Shown one piece after another: positions 8,645 through 16,722 of a DNA stretch of 64,000 nt. The translations under genes and the position numbers were made by a program. The stretch lies in contig NZ_QPJL01000003.1 in the NCBI RefSeq assembly GCF_003337565.1, positions 1-64,000 on the forward strand. Reading direction: 5' to 3'. A model generated the notes under the pieces. That model did not search any database, was not told where the DNA came from, and was given only the letters and a program-made list of their open reading frames with translations. Positions within the stretch are counted from its first letter, which is position 1. Each line of letters begins with the position of its first letter. The DNA comes from Paracoccus lutimaris (GTDB lineage Bacteria > Pseudomonadota > Alphaproteobacteria > Rhodobacterales > Rhodobacteraceae).

Positions 8645-10068
8645 GGGGCCTCCTCCAGATCGATGACCTTGCCGGGGTTCAGCAGCCCCTGCGGGTCCAG
8701 CGCGCGTTTCAGCCGCCGCATCAAGGCCAGTTCGCCCTTGGACCGGCTGAGGGCCAGATAGGGTTTCTTGACCAACCCGATGCCATGCTCGGCCGAGATG
8801 GTGCCGCCATGCGCCTTGACCGTGCGATAGACAATTTCGGAAATGGCCTTGCCGGGCTGCTCTGCGGCGCCCGGCATCAGCGCCACGATATGCATGTTGC
8901 CGTCGCCGATATGGCCGTAATAGACCGAAAGGCAGCCCGGCAGCGCCTTCGAGAGCGCCGCCCGGCATTCTTGCGCGAACTGGTCCATCACCCCCACCGG
9001 CAGGCCGATATCGAATGAGGAATGCCGCCCCAGAAAGGTGACGAATTCCCCCGCCGCATCGCGGGTGCGCCAGAAGGCCGCGACATCCGCCATGCTTTGC
9101 GCAATCGCCGCATCCTCGATCAGCCCGGCCTCGAACTGCGTCTCAAGCCAGGCTTCAAAGCGCGGCGCGTCCAGTTCGGCCTCCATCCCCTGCATCTCGA
9201 CCAGCACGTAAAAGGCGTGATCGCCGGTGATCGGGCGGCGGACATTCGGCACGGTGACAGTGGCCTCGTGCCAGTAATCCGCCCACATCACCTCGAATGC
9301 AGACAACATCGGCCCCAGCCCGCGCCGTGCCGCGCCCAGCAGGGCCAGCACATCGTCATAGCGGGCAAGGCCGCAGATCGCGGCGCAGGTGCAGCCGGGC
9401 TTGGGATAAAGCCGCAGGACGGCGCGGGTGATCATGCCCAAGGTGCCCTCGGAGCCCATGAACAGCTGTTTCAGGTCATAGCCCGCGTTGTTCTTGATCA
9501 TCTTGTTCAGTCCGGTGACCAGCGTGCCGTCGGGCAGGACATATTCCAGCCCCAGCACCATCTCGCGCGCCATGCCGTAACGGATGACGCGGTTGCCGCC
9601 GGCATTGGTGCCCAGATTGCCGCCGATCAGGCAAGAGCCGCGCGCGCCCAGATCCAGCGGGATGAAGAACCCCGCCTCATCGGCGGCGCGCTGGACCACC
9701 TCAAGGGGGGTGCCCGCGCGCACGGTCATTGTGGCCGAGGCCGGGTCGATTTCCTCGATCCCCGAAAAGCGCTCGAACGAGATGGCGACCGCGCCGGCGA
9801 TGGGCTGCGCGCCGCCGGCAAGTCCGGTCAGCCCGGCCTGCGGCACCACCGGGACGCCGTGGCTGGCGCAGATCGCCATGGCATCGGCAAAGCCCTGCGG
9901 GTCGTTCGGGCGCACCACGCCAAGGGGCGGGGTGGGGGGCAGATAGCCTGCGTCATGAAGGTTGCGCGCGGGAATATCCGCCCCCTCCAGCCAGGCGGCC
10001 TTGTCGAACCGCCGGGCCAGCGCGGCCTTGCATGCGTGTCTGTCGGAGATTCCTTGCGATCCGCCCAT
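8641..10068 (-). CDS. FAD-binding 2-hydroxyacid oxidase/dehydrogenase (GlcD family)
   Basis: A 475-residue flavoprotein with an N-terminal PCMH-type FAD-binding domain (GLTGLAGGAQP, then GSCLIGGNLGTNAGG around residues 130-145) and a C-terminal FAD-oxidase domain ending with GHIGDGNMH and SAEHGIGL. Relatives oxidise glycolate, D-lactate or other D-2-hydroxyacids to 2-keto acids. ATG 10068 is chosen because AAAGGA lies five bases upstream; an earlier in-frame start at 10089 has no such site. The gene product could feed a 2-keto acid to the HpcH/HpaI aldolase translated next. Substrate not determinable from sequence. Confidence 0.88.
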   Translation of the reverse strand: MGGSQGISDRHACKAALARRFDKAAWLEGADIPARNLHDAGYLPPTPPLGVVRPNDPQGFADAMAICASHGVPVVPQAGLTGLAGGAQPIAGAVAISFERFSGIEEIDPASATMTVRAGTPLEVVQRAADEAGFFIPLDLGARGSCLIGGNLGTNAGGNRVIRYGMAREMVLGLEYVLPDGTLVTGLNKMIKNNAGYDLKQLFMGSEGTLGMITRAVLRLYPKPGCTCAAICGLARYDDVLALLGAARRGLGPMLSAFEVMWADYWHEATVTVPNVRRPITGDHAFYVLVEMQGMEAELDAPRFEAWLETQFEAGLIEDAAIAQSMADVAAFWRTRDAAGEFVTFLGRHSSFDIGLPVGVMDQFAQECRAALSKALPGCLSVYYGHIGDGNMHIVALMPGAAEQPGKAISEIVYRTVKAHGGTISAEHGIGLVKKPYLALSRSKGELALMRRLKRALDPQGLLNPGKVIDLEEAP

Positions 10069-10123
10069 CTGCGTCCTTTCTGTCAGCAAAACCCCGCCGC
10101 ATCCCTGACGGCGGGCATGTCCA

Positions 10124-10822
10124 TTATCGCGCGGCAGCCGCGTCGGCCTTGGTCTTGAACCTCTGCAGTTCCCGGGTGGCGATGCGGCGGGTGCGGTTGA
10201 TATGTTCCGACAGCGTGGCCCGGAACCCGTCCAGATCGCCGCGGCCCAGCTGTTCGGCCATCGCCAGATGTTCGCGGAAACTGTCGGCGCGGTGGCGGTC
10301 CGAGGGCGCGGTCAGCGCCGTGCGCAGCGTGGCGATGCGGGCATCGGCCAGCGCATAGGCATCGCAGACCAGAGGGTTGCCGCAGAACTCGAAGAACGCC
10401 GCATGATAGGCGGTGTCGGCATGGGCGTAATCGGCGTGATCGCTGTCTTCCTCGGCCCGGGCCATGCGCGCGCAGATCGCCTTGAGGCGCGCAACCAGCA
10501 GATCGGGCGCGGCGGCCATCGCGAGCGTCGCCGCCTCGCGCTCCATCATCAGGCGGAAGGCGCAAAGGTCTGCGACCTCGGCATCGCCGGGCAGAAAGAC
10601 GAAACTGCCGCGCTTGGGCACGATCTCGACCAGTCCGGCGAATTTCAGCGCGTTCAGGGCATCGCGGATCGGCGAGCGGCTGACCCCGAACAGCGCCGTC
10701 AGCCGCTCTTCCGAGATGTTTTCGCCCATGGCGAACTGCCCGTCGATGATCGCGGCGCGCAGCCCGTCGCGGACCTGATCGGCCACGCTTTTGATCGGCG
10801 GAATGGGCAGGATTCGTCGCAT
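10124..10822 (-). CDS. GntR-family transcriptional regulator (FCD subfamily)
   Basis: A 232-residue regulator with a winged helix (about residues 10-75, including EERLTALFGVSRSPIRDAL) and an FCD effector domain (about 85-215) with the usual metal-binding acidic and histidine positions. FCD members typically bind small carboxylates. It is the first gene of the minus-strand operon with the FAD oxidase and the aldolase, 55 bases upstream of the oxidase, so it most likely controls that operon. An inverted repeat at 10847-10859 just upstream of its start is a probable autoregulatory operator. Confidence 0.9.
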   Translation of the reverse strand: MRRILPIPPIKSVADQVRDGLRAAIIDGQFAMGENISEERLTALFGVSRSPIRDALNALKFAGLVEIVPKRGSFVFLPGDAEVADLCAFRLMMEREAATLAMAAAPDLLVARLKAICARMARAEEDSDHADYAHADTAYHAAFFEFCGNPLVCDAYALADARIATLRTALTAPSDRHRADSFREHLAMAEQLGRGDLDGFRATLSEHINRTRRIATRELQRFKTKADAAAAR

Positions 10823-10846
10823 GTCGCCTCCATTACGCCAAGTCTT

Positions 10847-10871
10847 ACATGTTACATGTTAGATTGATCAA
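10847..10871. promoter_or_regulatory. Operator candidate for the adjacent GntR regulator
   Basis: ACATG-TTA-CATGT at 10847-10859 is an inverted repeat with perfect five-base arms, 25 bases upstream of the regulator's ATG. The self-complementary TTGATCAA follows at 10864-10871. Size and position fit a GntR/FCD-type operator overlapping the promoter. Assignment is inference from position and symmetry. Confidence 0.5.
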
Positions 10872-10892
10872 GACAGATGTTGCCCGGATATG

Positions 10893-10918
10893 AAAACGGC
10901 CCCGCCAGGGCGGGGCCG
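10893..10918 (-). terminator. Rho-independent terminator of the NCS1 transporter gene
   Basis: A 10-base-pair GC stem (10897-10906 with 10909-10918, two-base loop) is followed on the minus strand by TTTT (10896-10893). It begins 18 bases after the stop codon of the minus-strand transporter gene. Confidence 0.8.
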
Positions 10919-10936
10919 CTGCAAAATCTCTGGCGT

Positions 10937-12385
10937 TCAGGCGGTGCGGGTCTGACCGGCCGCGCCGCGCATCAGCATGACGTGGAAGCCCCCGCCCAGT
11001 ACCGCGCCGATGACCCAGCCAAAGCCCGAGAGGCTGGCCAAGGCCGGCACCCAGACCGTCGCGACCGAAAAGACGGCGGCGCAGGCAAAGGCCATGATCG
11101 CCTTTTTGTTCCAGCCGCCCTCATAGTAATAGGGCCCCTTGGGATCGGCGCTGAAGAGCGCGTTCAGGTCGATCTTCTGGCGGCGGACCAGATAGTAATC
11201 GGCGACCAGAATCCCGTAAAGCGGCGCCAGAACCGCGCCCAGCGTGTCAACAAAGGCCGCGATCCCGACATTCGAGATGAACGAGACCCAGAGCGCGCCG
11301 ATAAAGAAGGCGATGCCGGCGGTGATCAGCCCGCCCGTCCTGGCCGAGATGCGGTCGGGGGCAAGGTTCGCGATGTCATAGGCCGGCGGGATGAAATTCG
11401 CGACCAGATTGATGCCGACCGTCGCGGCAAAGAAGGTCACCGCCGCAATCAGCGTCAGCGCGGTATTGTCCACCCGCGCCACGATATCAGCCGGGTTCAC
11501 CAGCTTTTCGCCAAACAGCACCACCGTCCCCGCCGTCACGAACAGCGCGATGAACGAGAACAGCGCGATCGAGACCGGCAGCCCCCAGAAATTGCCCTTT
11601 CGCATCGCGGTCTCGTCCTTCACGAAGCGCGAGAAGTCACCGAAATTGATCACCACGGCGGCGAAATAGGCGATCATCGTGCCCATGACGGTGACGAATG
11701 CCACGACCGGCCCGCGCGGATCGGTCGCATCCGAGCCCTCGAAGATCGATCCCAGCGCGGCAAAGATGCCGTTACCGGCCTGCCACCAGATCATCAGCAT
11801 CAGCGCGATCATCACCGCATAGACGAAAGGCCCGGCCCAGTTCAGGAAGCGCCCGACCCATTCGATGCCCATCATGAACAGCCCGACCTGAAAGACGCAG
11901 ACGATGACATAGGACAGCCAGTCGATGCCGGTCATGCCCAGAAATGTCGCCCCGCCCTCGATGCCCAGAAGCGTGTTCAGCAAAAGCGCCACCGCGGTCG
12001 AGGCGAAATAGGTCTGCACCCCATACCAGAAGATGGCGACGAAGCCGCGCACCAGCGCCGGGAACTTGGCGCCGTAAACCCCCATCGAGGCCCGCGCCAT
12101 CACCGGATAGGGCACCCCGTAACGGACCGAGGGCCGCCCGGTCAGGTTCACCAGAACCATGACAAAGAACCCGGCCAGCACGATGGCCGCAAAGACCGCC
12201 CAGCCGTTCAGCCCATAGGTGATGAACAGCGACGCCGCCAGCGAATAGCCGAACAGGCTTTGAATATCATTGTTCCAGACGTTGAAGATCTCGAAGGCGC
12301 CCCATTGCCGCTTCTCGGCGGGAATGGGGGCCAGATCCTCGTTATAAAGCGCGCCGTCCTGCGCCCCTTGCGGCGGATGTGCCAT
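10937..12385 (-). CDS. NCS1-family nucleobase/hydantoin:cation symporter
   Basis: A 482-residue integral membrane protein with about twelve hydrophobic segments, of the nucleobase:cation symporter-1 family (cytosine, allantoin, uracil, hydantoin carriers). Family-like segments include the N-terminal WNNDIQSLFGYSLAAS and the following GRPSVRYGVPYPVMARAS. ATG 12385 is preferred because GAGG lies six bases upstream; a longer reading to 12457 has no clear ribosome binding site. It is transcribed divergently from a GntR-type regulator, and a long inverted repeat lies between them. A purine, pyrimidine or hydantoin-like substrate is likely; no catabolic gene for one is adjacent. Confidence 0.88.
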   Translation of the reverse strand: MAHPPQGAQDGALYNEDLAPIPAEKRQWGAFEIFNVWNNDIQSLFGYSLAASLFITYGLNGWAVFAAIVLAGFFVMVLVNLTGRPSVRYGVPYPVMARASMGVYGAKFPALVRGFVAIFWYGVQTYFASTAVALLLNTLLGIEGGATFLGMTGIDWLSYVIVCVFQVGLFMMGIEWVGRFLNWAGPFVYAVMIALMLMIWWQAGNGIFAALGSIFEGSDATDPRGPVVAFVTVMGTMIAYFAAVVINFGDFSRFVKDETAMRKGNFWGLPVSIALFSFIALFVTAGTVVLFGEKLVNPADIVARVDNTALTLIAAVTFFAATVGINLVANFIPPAYDIANLAPDRISARTGGLITAGIAFFIGALWVSFISNVGIAAFVDTLGAVLAPLYGILVADYYLVRRQKIDLNALFSADPKGPYYYEGGWNKKAIMAFACAAVFSVATVWVPALASLSGFGWVIGAVLGGGFHVMLMRGAAGQTRTA

Positions 12386-12456
12386 CGCAAACCTCATTCT
12401 GTTGGGTTGGTGCCGATCCGCCATCATCTTGACCGCGCCGGCCTTCTGGTCTTTCA

Positions 12457-12506
12457 TCTGAAATGTTAGTCAGAATGTTGCTTAATCGCATACTCGTCAT
12501 TTCAGA
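12457..12506. promoter_or_regulatory. Long inverted repeat in the divergent promoter region
   Basis: TCTGAAATG at 12457-12465 and CATTTCAGA at 12498-12506 form perfect nine-base inverted arms separated by 32 bases. They lie in the AT-richer region between the divergent NCS1 transporter and the GntR-type regulator. This could be two half-sites or two operators for that regulator, one serving each promoter. Confidence 0.45.
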
Positions 12507-12579
12507 AAACACCTTATCCGATTTCTTGAAAATGCGAAGGCCGGCAATGGTATCTGATGGGGGCGAGGAAAGGATTGCC

Positions 12580-13230
12580 ATGTCCGAAGACAAGATGCTG
12601 AATACCCGGGCACAGCTGTCGTTGACCGAGGCATTGCGGCGCGGGGACCTGCGCGCCGGTCAGTTCCTGTCCATGCCGCAGATGGTCGGGATCCTTGGCT
12701 ATCCGCTGGCCGCCGTGCGCGAGGCGGTGCGCCATGCCGGGGCCTCGGGCTGGCTGGACATCATCCCCAAGCGCGGCGTGCAGGTGCTTGAGGCGCGCCC
12801 CGACACCATCCGCGACACGCTGGATGCGCGCATGGTGCTGGATCAGGAAGGCGCGCGGCGGCGCATTGCGGCCGGTGTGCTGGACGGGCTGTCGGATCTG
12901 CGCGCCAGCCATCAGGCGCTGCTGGCCGAGACGATGGGGCAGGGCGAGCCAGAACTGTCCTCCCGCGCCATCGGCATCGACCTGTCGCTGCATGACTATC
13001 TGGCCGACGGTCTGGGCAACCCGCTTCTGCGCGCCGCCTATGAGGCGAACCGCGTCCGCATGGCGATCTTCCAGCGCGTGCGGCCATTCGTGCAGGAGCG
13101 GATCAAATCCGCCATGCAGGAACATCTGGCCATCATCTCGGCCCTGGAGCGCCGCGATGGGGGTGCCGCCGTCGCCGCCATCGCCCATCACTGCGAGCGC
13201 ACCCGGCACTGGTGGGGCGTGCCGGCATAA
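12580..13230 (+). CDS. GntR-family transcriptional regulator (FCD type)
   Basis: A 216-residue regulator with an N-terminal winged helix (about residues 5-75; the segment ending in IIPKRGVQVLEA is the wing) and an FCD-like all-helical effector domain (about 80-210). ATG 12580 is chosen over upstream in-frame starts (12463, 12547) because AGGA lies five bases ahead of it and the family-like sequence begins there. It is divergent from the NCS1 transporter gene and probably controls it. Effector unknown. Confidence 0.82.
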   Translation: MSEDKMLNTRAQLSLTEALRRGDLRAGQFLSMPQMVGILGYPLAAVREAVRHAGASGWLDIIPKRGVQVLEARPDTIRDTLDARMVLDQEGARRRIAAGVLDGLSDLRASHQALLAETMGQGEPELSSRAIGIDLSLHDYLADGLGNPLLRAAYEANRVRMAIFQRVRPFVQERIKSAMQEHLAIISALERRDGGAAVAAIAHHCERTRHWWGVPA

Positions 13231-13264
13231 GCCCGCCGCAGACGGGCCGCGGCACAGGAAGTCG

Positions 13265-13289
13265 TTGACAAATCTTATTTCCGATAAGA
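13265..13289 (+). promoter_or_regulatory. Promoter/operator candidate for the imelysin gene
   Basis: TTGACA at 13265-13270 fits a -35 element. It is followed by an inverted repeat TCTTAT-TTCCG-ATAAGA at 13273-13289 with perfect six-base arms, about 90 bases upstream of the first imelysin ATG. An iron-responsive repressor (Fur, RirA or Irr class) is the natural guess for this cluster, but the site does not let me choose among them. Confidence 0.4.
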
Positions 13290-13381
13290 AAACTCGGACA
13301 TCTTCCTGCGGGCGGATCGCCGCTGCGTGGCGCGGGCCGCAGCGGTCTTTTCCCGCTGTCCCTGACCCAAGAGGCCCTGCC

Positions 13382-14644
13382 ATGAAACCGACCCTGACCG
13401 CCCTTTTGCTGACCGGCACCCTGCTGGCAAGCCCCGCGCTGGCCGTGGAAAAGGCCGATGTCGTCAAGACCTATGCCGATATCGCCGCCGCCGGCTATGC
13501 CGACAGCCTGACCAGCGCGCAGGCGCTGCAAACCGCTGTGGACGCGCTGATCGCCGCGCCCTCGGACGAGACGCTGAAAGCCGCGCGCACGGCCTGGCTC
13601 GCGTCGCGTGTGCCCTATCAACAGACCGAGGTCTTTCGTTTCGGTAACCCCATCGTCGATGACTGGGAGGGCAAGGTGAACGCCTGGCCGCTGGACGAAG
13701 GGCTGATCGATTACGTCGACAACAACGCCTATGGCGGCCCGTCCGAGGAAAACCCGCTCTCGACCCTGAACGTGGTCGCGACCCCGGCCTTCAAGATCGG
13801 CGCGACCGAGGTGGACGCCGCCACCATCAGCGCCGACACCATCCGCAGCCTGCACGAGGCCGACGGGATCGAGGCAAACGTCGCCTCAGGCTATCACGCC
13901 GTGGAGTTCCTGCTTTGGGGGCAGGATCTGAACGGCACCGAACCCGGCGCCGGGGCGCGGCCCCATACCGACTATATTCAGGGCGAGGGCTGCACCGGTG
14001 GCAATTGCGACCGCCGCGCCGCCTATCTCAAGGCCGCGACCGATCTGCTGGTCGCCGATCTGCAGGAAATGTCCGCGAACTGGGCCGAAGGCGGCGCCGC
14101 CCGCGCCGCCGTGACCGAGGACCCGGCCAAGGGCGTGCAGGCCATGCTGACCGGCATGGGCAGCCTGTCTTACGGCGAGCAGGCGGGTGAGCGGATGAAG
14201 CTGGGCCTGATGCTGAACGACCCCGAGGAAGAGCATGACTGCTTCTCGGACAACACCCAGAACAGCCATTATTATGACGGTCTGGGTATCCGGAACGTCT
14301 ATCTGGGCAGCTATACCCGGCCCGACGGCTCGGTCGTCTCCGGCCCGTCGCTGTCGGAACTGGTCGCCTCGGGCGATGCGGCGGTGGACACGCAGCTGAA
14401 AGCCGAGCTGGACGATTCCGTGGCCAAGCTCGCGGCGCTGAAAGCGGCGGCCGATGGCGGTTTCGCCTATGACCAGATGCTGGCACCGGGCAACAAAGAG
14501 GGCGAAAAGCTGATCATGGACGCGGTCAATGCGCTGGTCACGCAGACTGCCTCGATCCAGCGCGCGGTCGCGGTGGTCGGTGGCGACAAGATCGAATTCG
14601 AGGGCTCGGATTCGCTGGATAATCCGGACGCGGTCTTCCAGTAA
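13382..14644 (+). CDS. Imelysin-family (peptidase M75) periplasmic iron-regulated protein
   Basis: A 420-residue exported protein with a signal peptide (MKPTLTALLLTG... cleaved near ALA, residue 20) and an imelysin domain. The hallmark GxHxxE motif appears as GYHAVEFLLWGQD (about residue 170). Such IrpA/imelysin proteins are periplasmic or outer-membrane proteins linked to iron uptake; proteolysis is doubtful. ATG 13382 is chosen because it starts the signal peptide, although the frame is open far upstream through the preceding gene. It points towards a di-heme oxidoreductase, second imelysin and DUF1513 protein on the opposite strand, a grouping commonly found together. Confidence 0.9.
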   Translation: MKPTLTALLLTGTLLASPALAVEKADVVKTYADIAAAGYADSLTSAQALQTAVDALIAAPSDETLKAARTAWLASRVPYQQTEVFRFGNPIVDDWEGKVNAWPLDEGLIDYVDNNAYGGPSEENPLSTLNVVATPAFKIGATEVDAATISADTIRSLHEADGIEANVASGYHAVEFLLWGQDLNGTEPGAGARPHTDYIQGEGCTGGNCDRRAAYLKAATDLLVADLQEMSANWAEGGAARAAVTEDPAKGVQAMLTGMGSLSYGEQAGERMKLGLMLNDPEEEHDCFSDNTQNSHYYDGLGIRNVYLGSYTRPDGSVVSGPSLSELVASGDAAVDTQLKAELDDSVAKLAALKAAADGGFAYDQMLAPGNKEGEKLIMDAVNALVTQTASIQRAVAVVGGDKIEFEGSDSLDNPDAVFQ

Positions 14645-14652
14645 GTCCCTAC

Positions 14653-14676
14653 GGGGGCGGGCGACCGCCCCCTTTT
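14653..14676. terminator. Strong rho-independent terminator
   Basis: A perfect eight-base-pair stem GGGGGCGG/CCGCCCCC (14653-14660 with 14665-14672) with a GCGA tetraloop is followed by TTTT. It lies between the convergent imelysin and DUF1513 genes and ends transcription of the former. Confidence 0.85.
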
Positions 14677-15749
14677 CACCCCAGCGCCACCAGATGGTTG
14701 TCCCAGGCCAGATCGTGGCGTTGCAGCGGCACCAGCCCATCCGGGCCAAGGCGGCTGATCGCACCGGTCCCGTCCGTGACCATCAGCCCATCCGCCAGGG
14801 GCGCGACGCCCGAGGCATCCGTGCGCCGGATGGTTTCGATGAAATTCCCTGCCGTATCAAAGACCTGCACCACGCCACCGGGGGGTGAGGTCAGGGCGAT
14901 CCGATCCCCGCCAAGCGCGATCGAGCCGGCATAGCCCTTCATCGCCCATGCCTCGTTTTCGGGGGTCGGGCACATGACGACCGGGTGGTCGCGCCGGTGC
15001 AGCGCCAGCAGCGGCACGGCCTCGGCGGGGTCCCCTTCCCATTGCAGGGCGCAGGCGACCGTGCCATCGGCGCCAAGCGCCAGATGCCGGATCGAGGCCT
15101 GATGCAGGTCGGGATGCAGCGTCACCTGATCCAGCAGCGCGCCCTCGGGCGAAAGATAGGTCAGGTTCGGGCGCATCGTGTCAAGGTTCAGCTTGCGCCG
15201 GTCGGCCGGGTCGGTCTGGATGCCGCCATTGGCCACGACCAGCGTGCCGTCGCCCATGCGGCGCAGCTCATGCGGGCCGATGCCGTGGCTGGGCCATTCG
15301 TCGATGCGGGCATAGCCCCGCGCGGCGTCCCAGACCCCGATGCGGCCCTCGCTGGTTTCGGCCACCACCTCGGAGTTGTAAAGCAGCAGGCCATCTGCCG
15401 AGAATGCGCCATGGCCGTTGAACTGGCGGCCTTCGGGCGGGGTCAGGCGGTGGGCAATCTCGCCCCGCGCGCAGTCGATGACCAGCGCAAAGGTGCCGGG
15501 GCGGCGGGCAAAACCCACGGCCTCGGGGCGGATCGGATGTGCGGCGGCGGCATGGCCGCGCGCGGGCAGGGGGATGCGAAAGACGATTTGTCCGTCCGGG
15601 GCAAGACCGCACAGGATAAAGCCGTCGCCCTGTTTCGCCGCCGCCAGAAAGCCCGGATTGCCGGCATCGGCCCAGCTGAGCCGGGGCACTGTCAGCGCCG
15701 CCGCGAATGAGGCCAGAAAACCGCGCCGTGTCGCCATCTCAGTCGCCAT
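14676..15749 (-). CDS. DUF1513 family protein, Tat-exported
   Basis: A protein of about 357 residues resembling the DUF1513 family found next to imelysin and di-heme oxidoreductase genes. The N-terminus carries a twin-arginine signal, TRRGFLASFAAA, so it is probably exported folded, perhaps with a cofactor. The body looks like a beta-propeller, with repeated blades ending in short GxxxV/W segments (for example VWDAARG, VANGG, VTDGTG). Two starts are possible: ATG 15749, overlapping the preceding gene, or ATG 15737, just after its stop; neither has a strong ribosome binding site. It is last in the minus-strand cluster. Biochemical role unknown to me. Confidence 0.78.
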   Translation of the reverse strand: MATEMATRRGFLASFAAALTVPRLSWADAGNPGFLAAAKQGDGFILCGLAPDGQIVFRIPLPARGHAAAAHPIRPEAVGFARRPGTFALVIDCARGEIAHRLTPPEGRQFNGHGAFSADGLLLYNSEVVAETSEGRIGVWDAARGYARIDEWPSHGIGPHELRRMGDGTLVVANGGIQTDPADRRKLNLDTMRPNLTYLSPEGALLDQVTLHPDLHQASIRHLALGADGTVACALQWEGDPAEAVPLLALHRRDHPVVMCPTPENEAWAMKGYAGSIALGGDRIALTSPPGGVVQVFDTAGNFIETIRRTDASGVAPLADGLMVTDGTGAISRLGPDGLVPLQRHDLAWDNHLVALG

Positions 15750-16722
15750 CCGCCGAATTGAAGCCGACCTCGACACCAAGCGCCGCGCCAGCCTCGGCAC
15801 CGGCACTGTCCTGTGCGGTCCGCACCAGCCCCAGCAAGGCCTCGGCGCGGACATGGCCCTGAGGCTGGGCGAAGCCGGAAAAATCGGGGTCCTTCAGGGC
15901 CGCCGCAGCCGTCAGGGCCTGCGCGACATCGGCGCGGGTTTCGGGCAGCGGGCCGGCCAGCGCCTCGCCAAATGCCAGCAGGGATTGCAGCGACAATTCG
16001 ACATTACGCAGCGAGCGGGCGGATGCGCGGGCCTCGGCCCGTTCCGGGCGCGGGCGCTCGAACGTGCCAAGCGGCCGGCCCAGCCGCTGGTCGGCGGTGA
16101 ATTCAAAGCCGGTCATCAGCTGGGTATAAAGTGCCTGTTTGGCCTCGGCCTCGGTCAGATAGAGGCTGTTGCCGGGCTGGCCCGCGCTCAGCAGGGTCTG
16201 GGCGAAGCCGTCGCGCCAGCCCTGATCGATCTCGGCGGCCATGCGCGCCAGATCGGCGGCGGTGGCGCGGATCAGCGCGCAGGGGTAATCGCCGGTCAGC
16301 GGCTCAGTGGGGTAAAGCAGGCGTTCCAGCGCAAAGAACCCGCGCAGCGCGACCGAGCGTTCGGCAAAGCCCGCCGGATCGCCGACCACCGCGTCCTGGC
16401 TTTGCAGCAACTGGCGTTGCTGGCGGGCGCCGATGCCCTTGGGATCGGGCCAGAAGGCGATGGCAAGGATGCGGCCCTCATCCTCGGCCGGGCCAAGGCG
16501 CAGGAAGCTGACCGGCAGCCACGCATCAAAGGCCGCGTTCCAGACGGGGCGCAGCGTCTCGGGCGCGCAGGTTTCGGCGGCGGTCTCGGCCAATGTCCGG
16601 GTCGCGTCGCGGAATGCCCCCAGATCGGGCAGGATGCGGTTATTTATCGCCCCTGCCACATCGGCATGGGCGGGCGAAGCCAGCAGCAGCGCCACGGCCA
16701 TGGCAAGATTTTTCAGTCCCAT
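15739..16722 (-). CDS. Second imelysin-family exported protein
   Basis: A 327-residue protein with a signal peptide (LAMAVALLLASPAHA) and an imelysin-like helical domain. Where the first imelysin has GYHAVE, this one reads GFFALERLLY, so the histidine of GxHxxE is replaced by phenylalanine while G and E remain. It is a divergent paralogue whose metal binding may differ. ATG 16722 overlaps the stop of the di-heme oxidoreductase gene by one base (TGATG), and its own end lies within the start region of the DUF1513 gene, so the three are co-translated. The partners suggest a periplasmic iron-related complex. Confidence 0.85.
   Translation of the reverse strand: MGLKNLAMAVALLLASPAHADVAGAINNRILPDLGAFRDATRTLAETAAETCAPETLRPVWNAAFDAWLPVSFLRLGPAEDEGRILAIAFWPDPKGIGARQQRQLLQSQDAVVGDPAGFAERSVALRGFFALERLLYPTEPLTGDYPCALIRATAADLARMAAEIDQGWRDGFAQTLLSAGQPGNSLYLTEAEAKQALYTQLMTGFEFTADQRLGRPLGTFERPRPERAEARASARSLRNVELSLQSLLAFGEALAGPLPETRADVAQALTAAAALKDPDFSGFAQPQGHVRAEALLGLVRTAQDSAGAEAGAALGVEVGFNSADGD

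Noticed and set aside
12695-13381. N-terminal extension of the first imelysin gene through the GntR gene
   Set aside because: The frame is merely open; the signal peptide begins at ATG 13382, after a promoter-like region.
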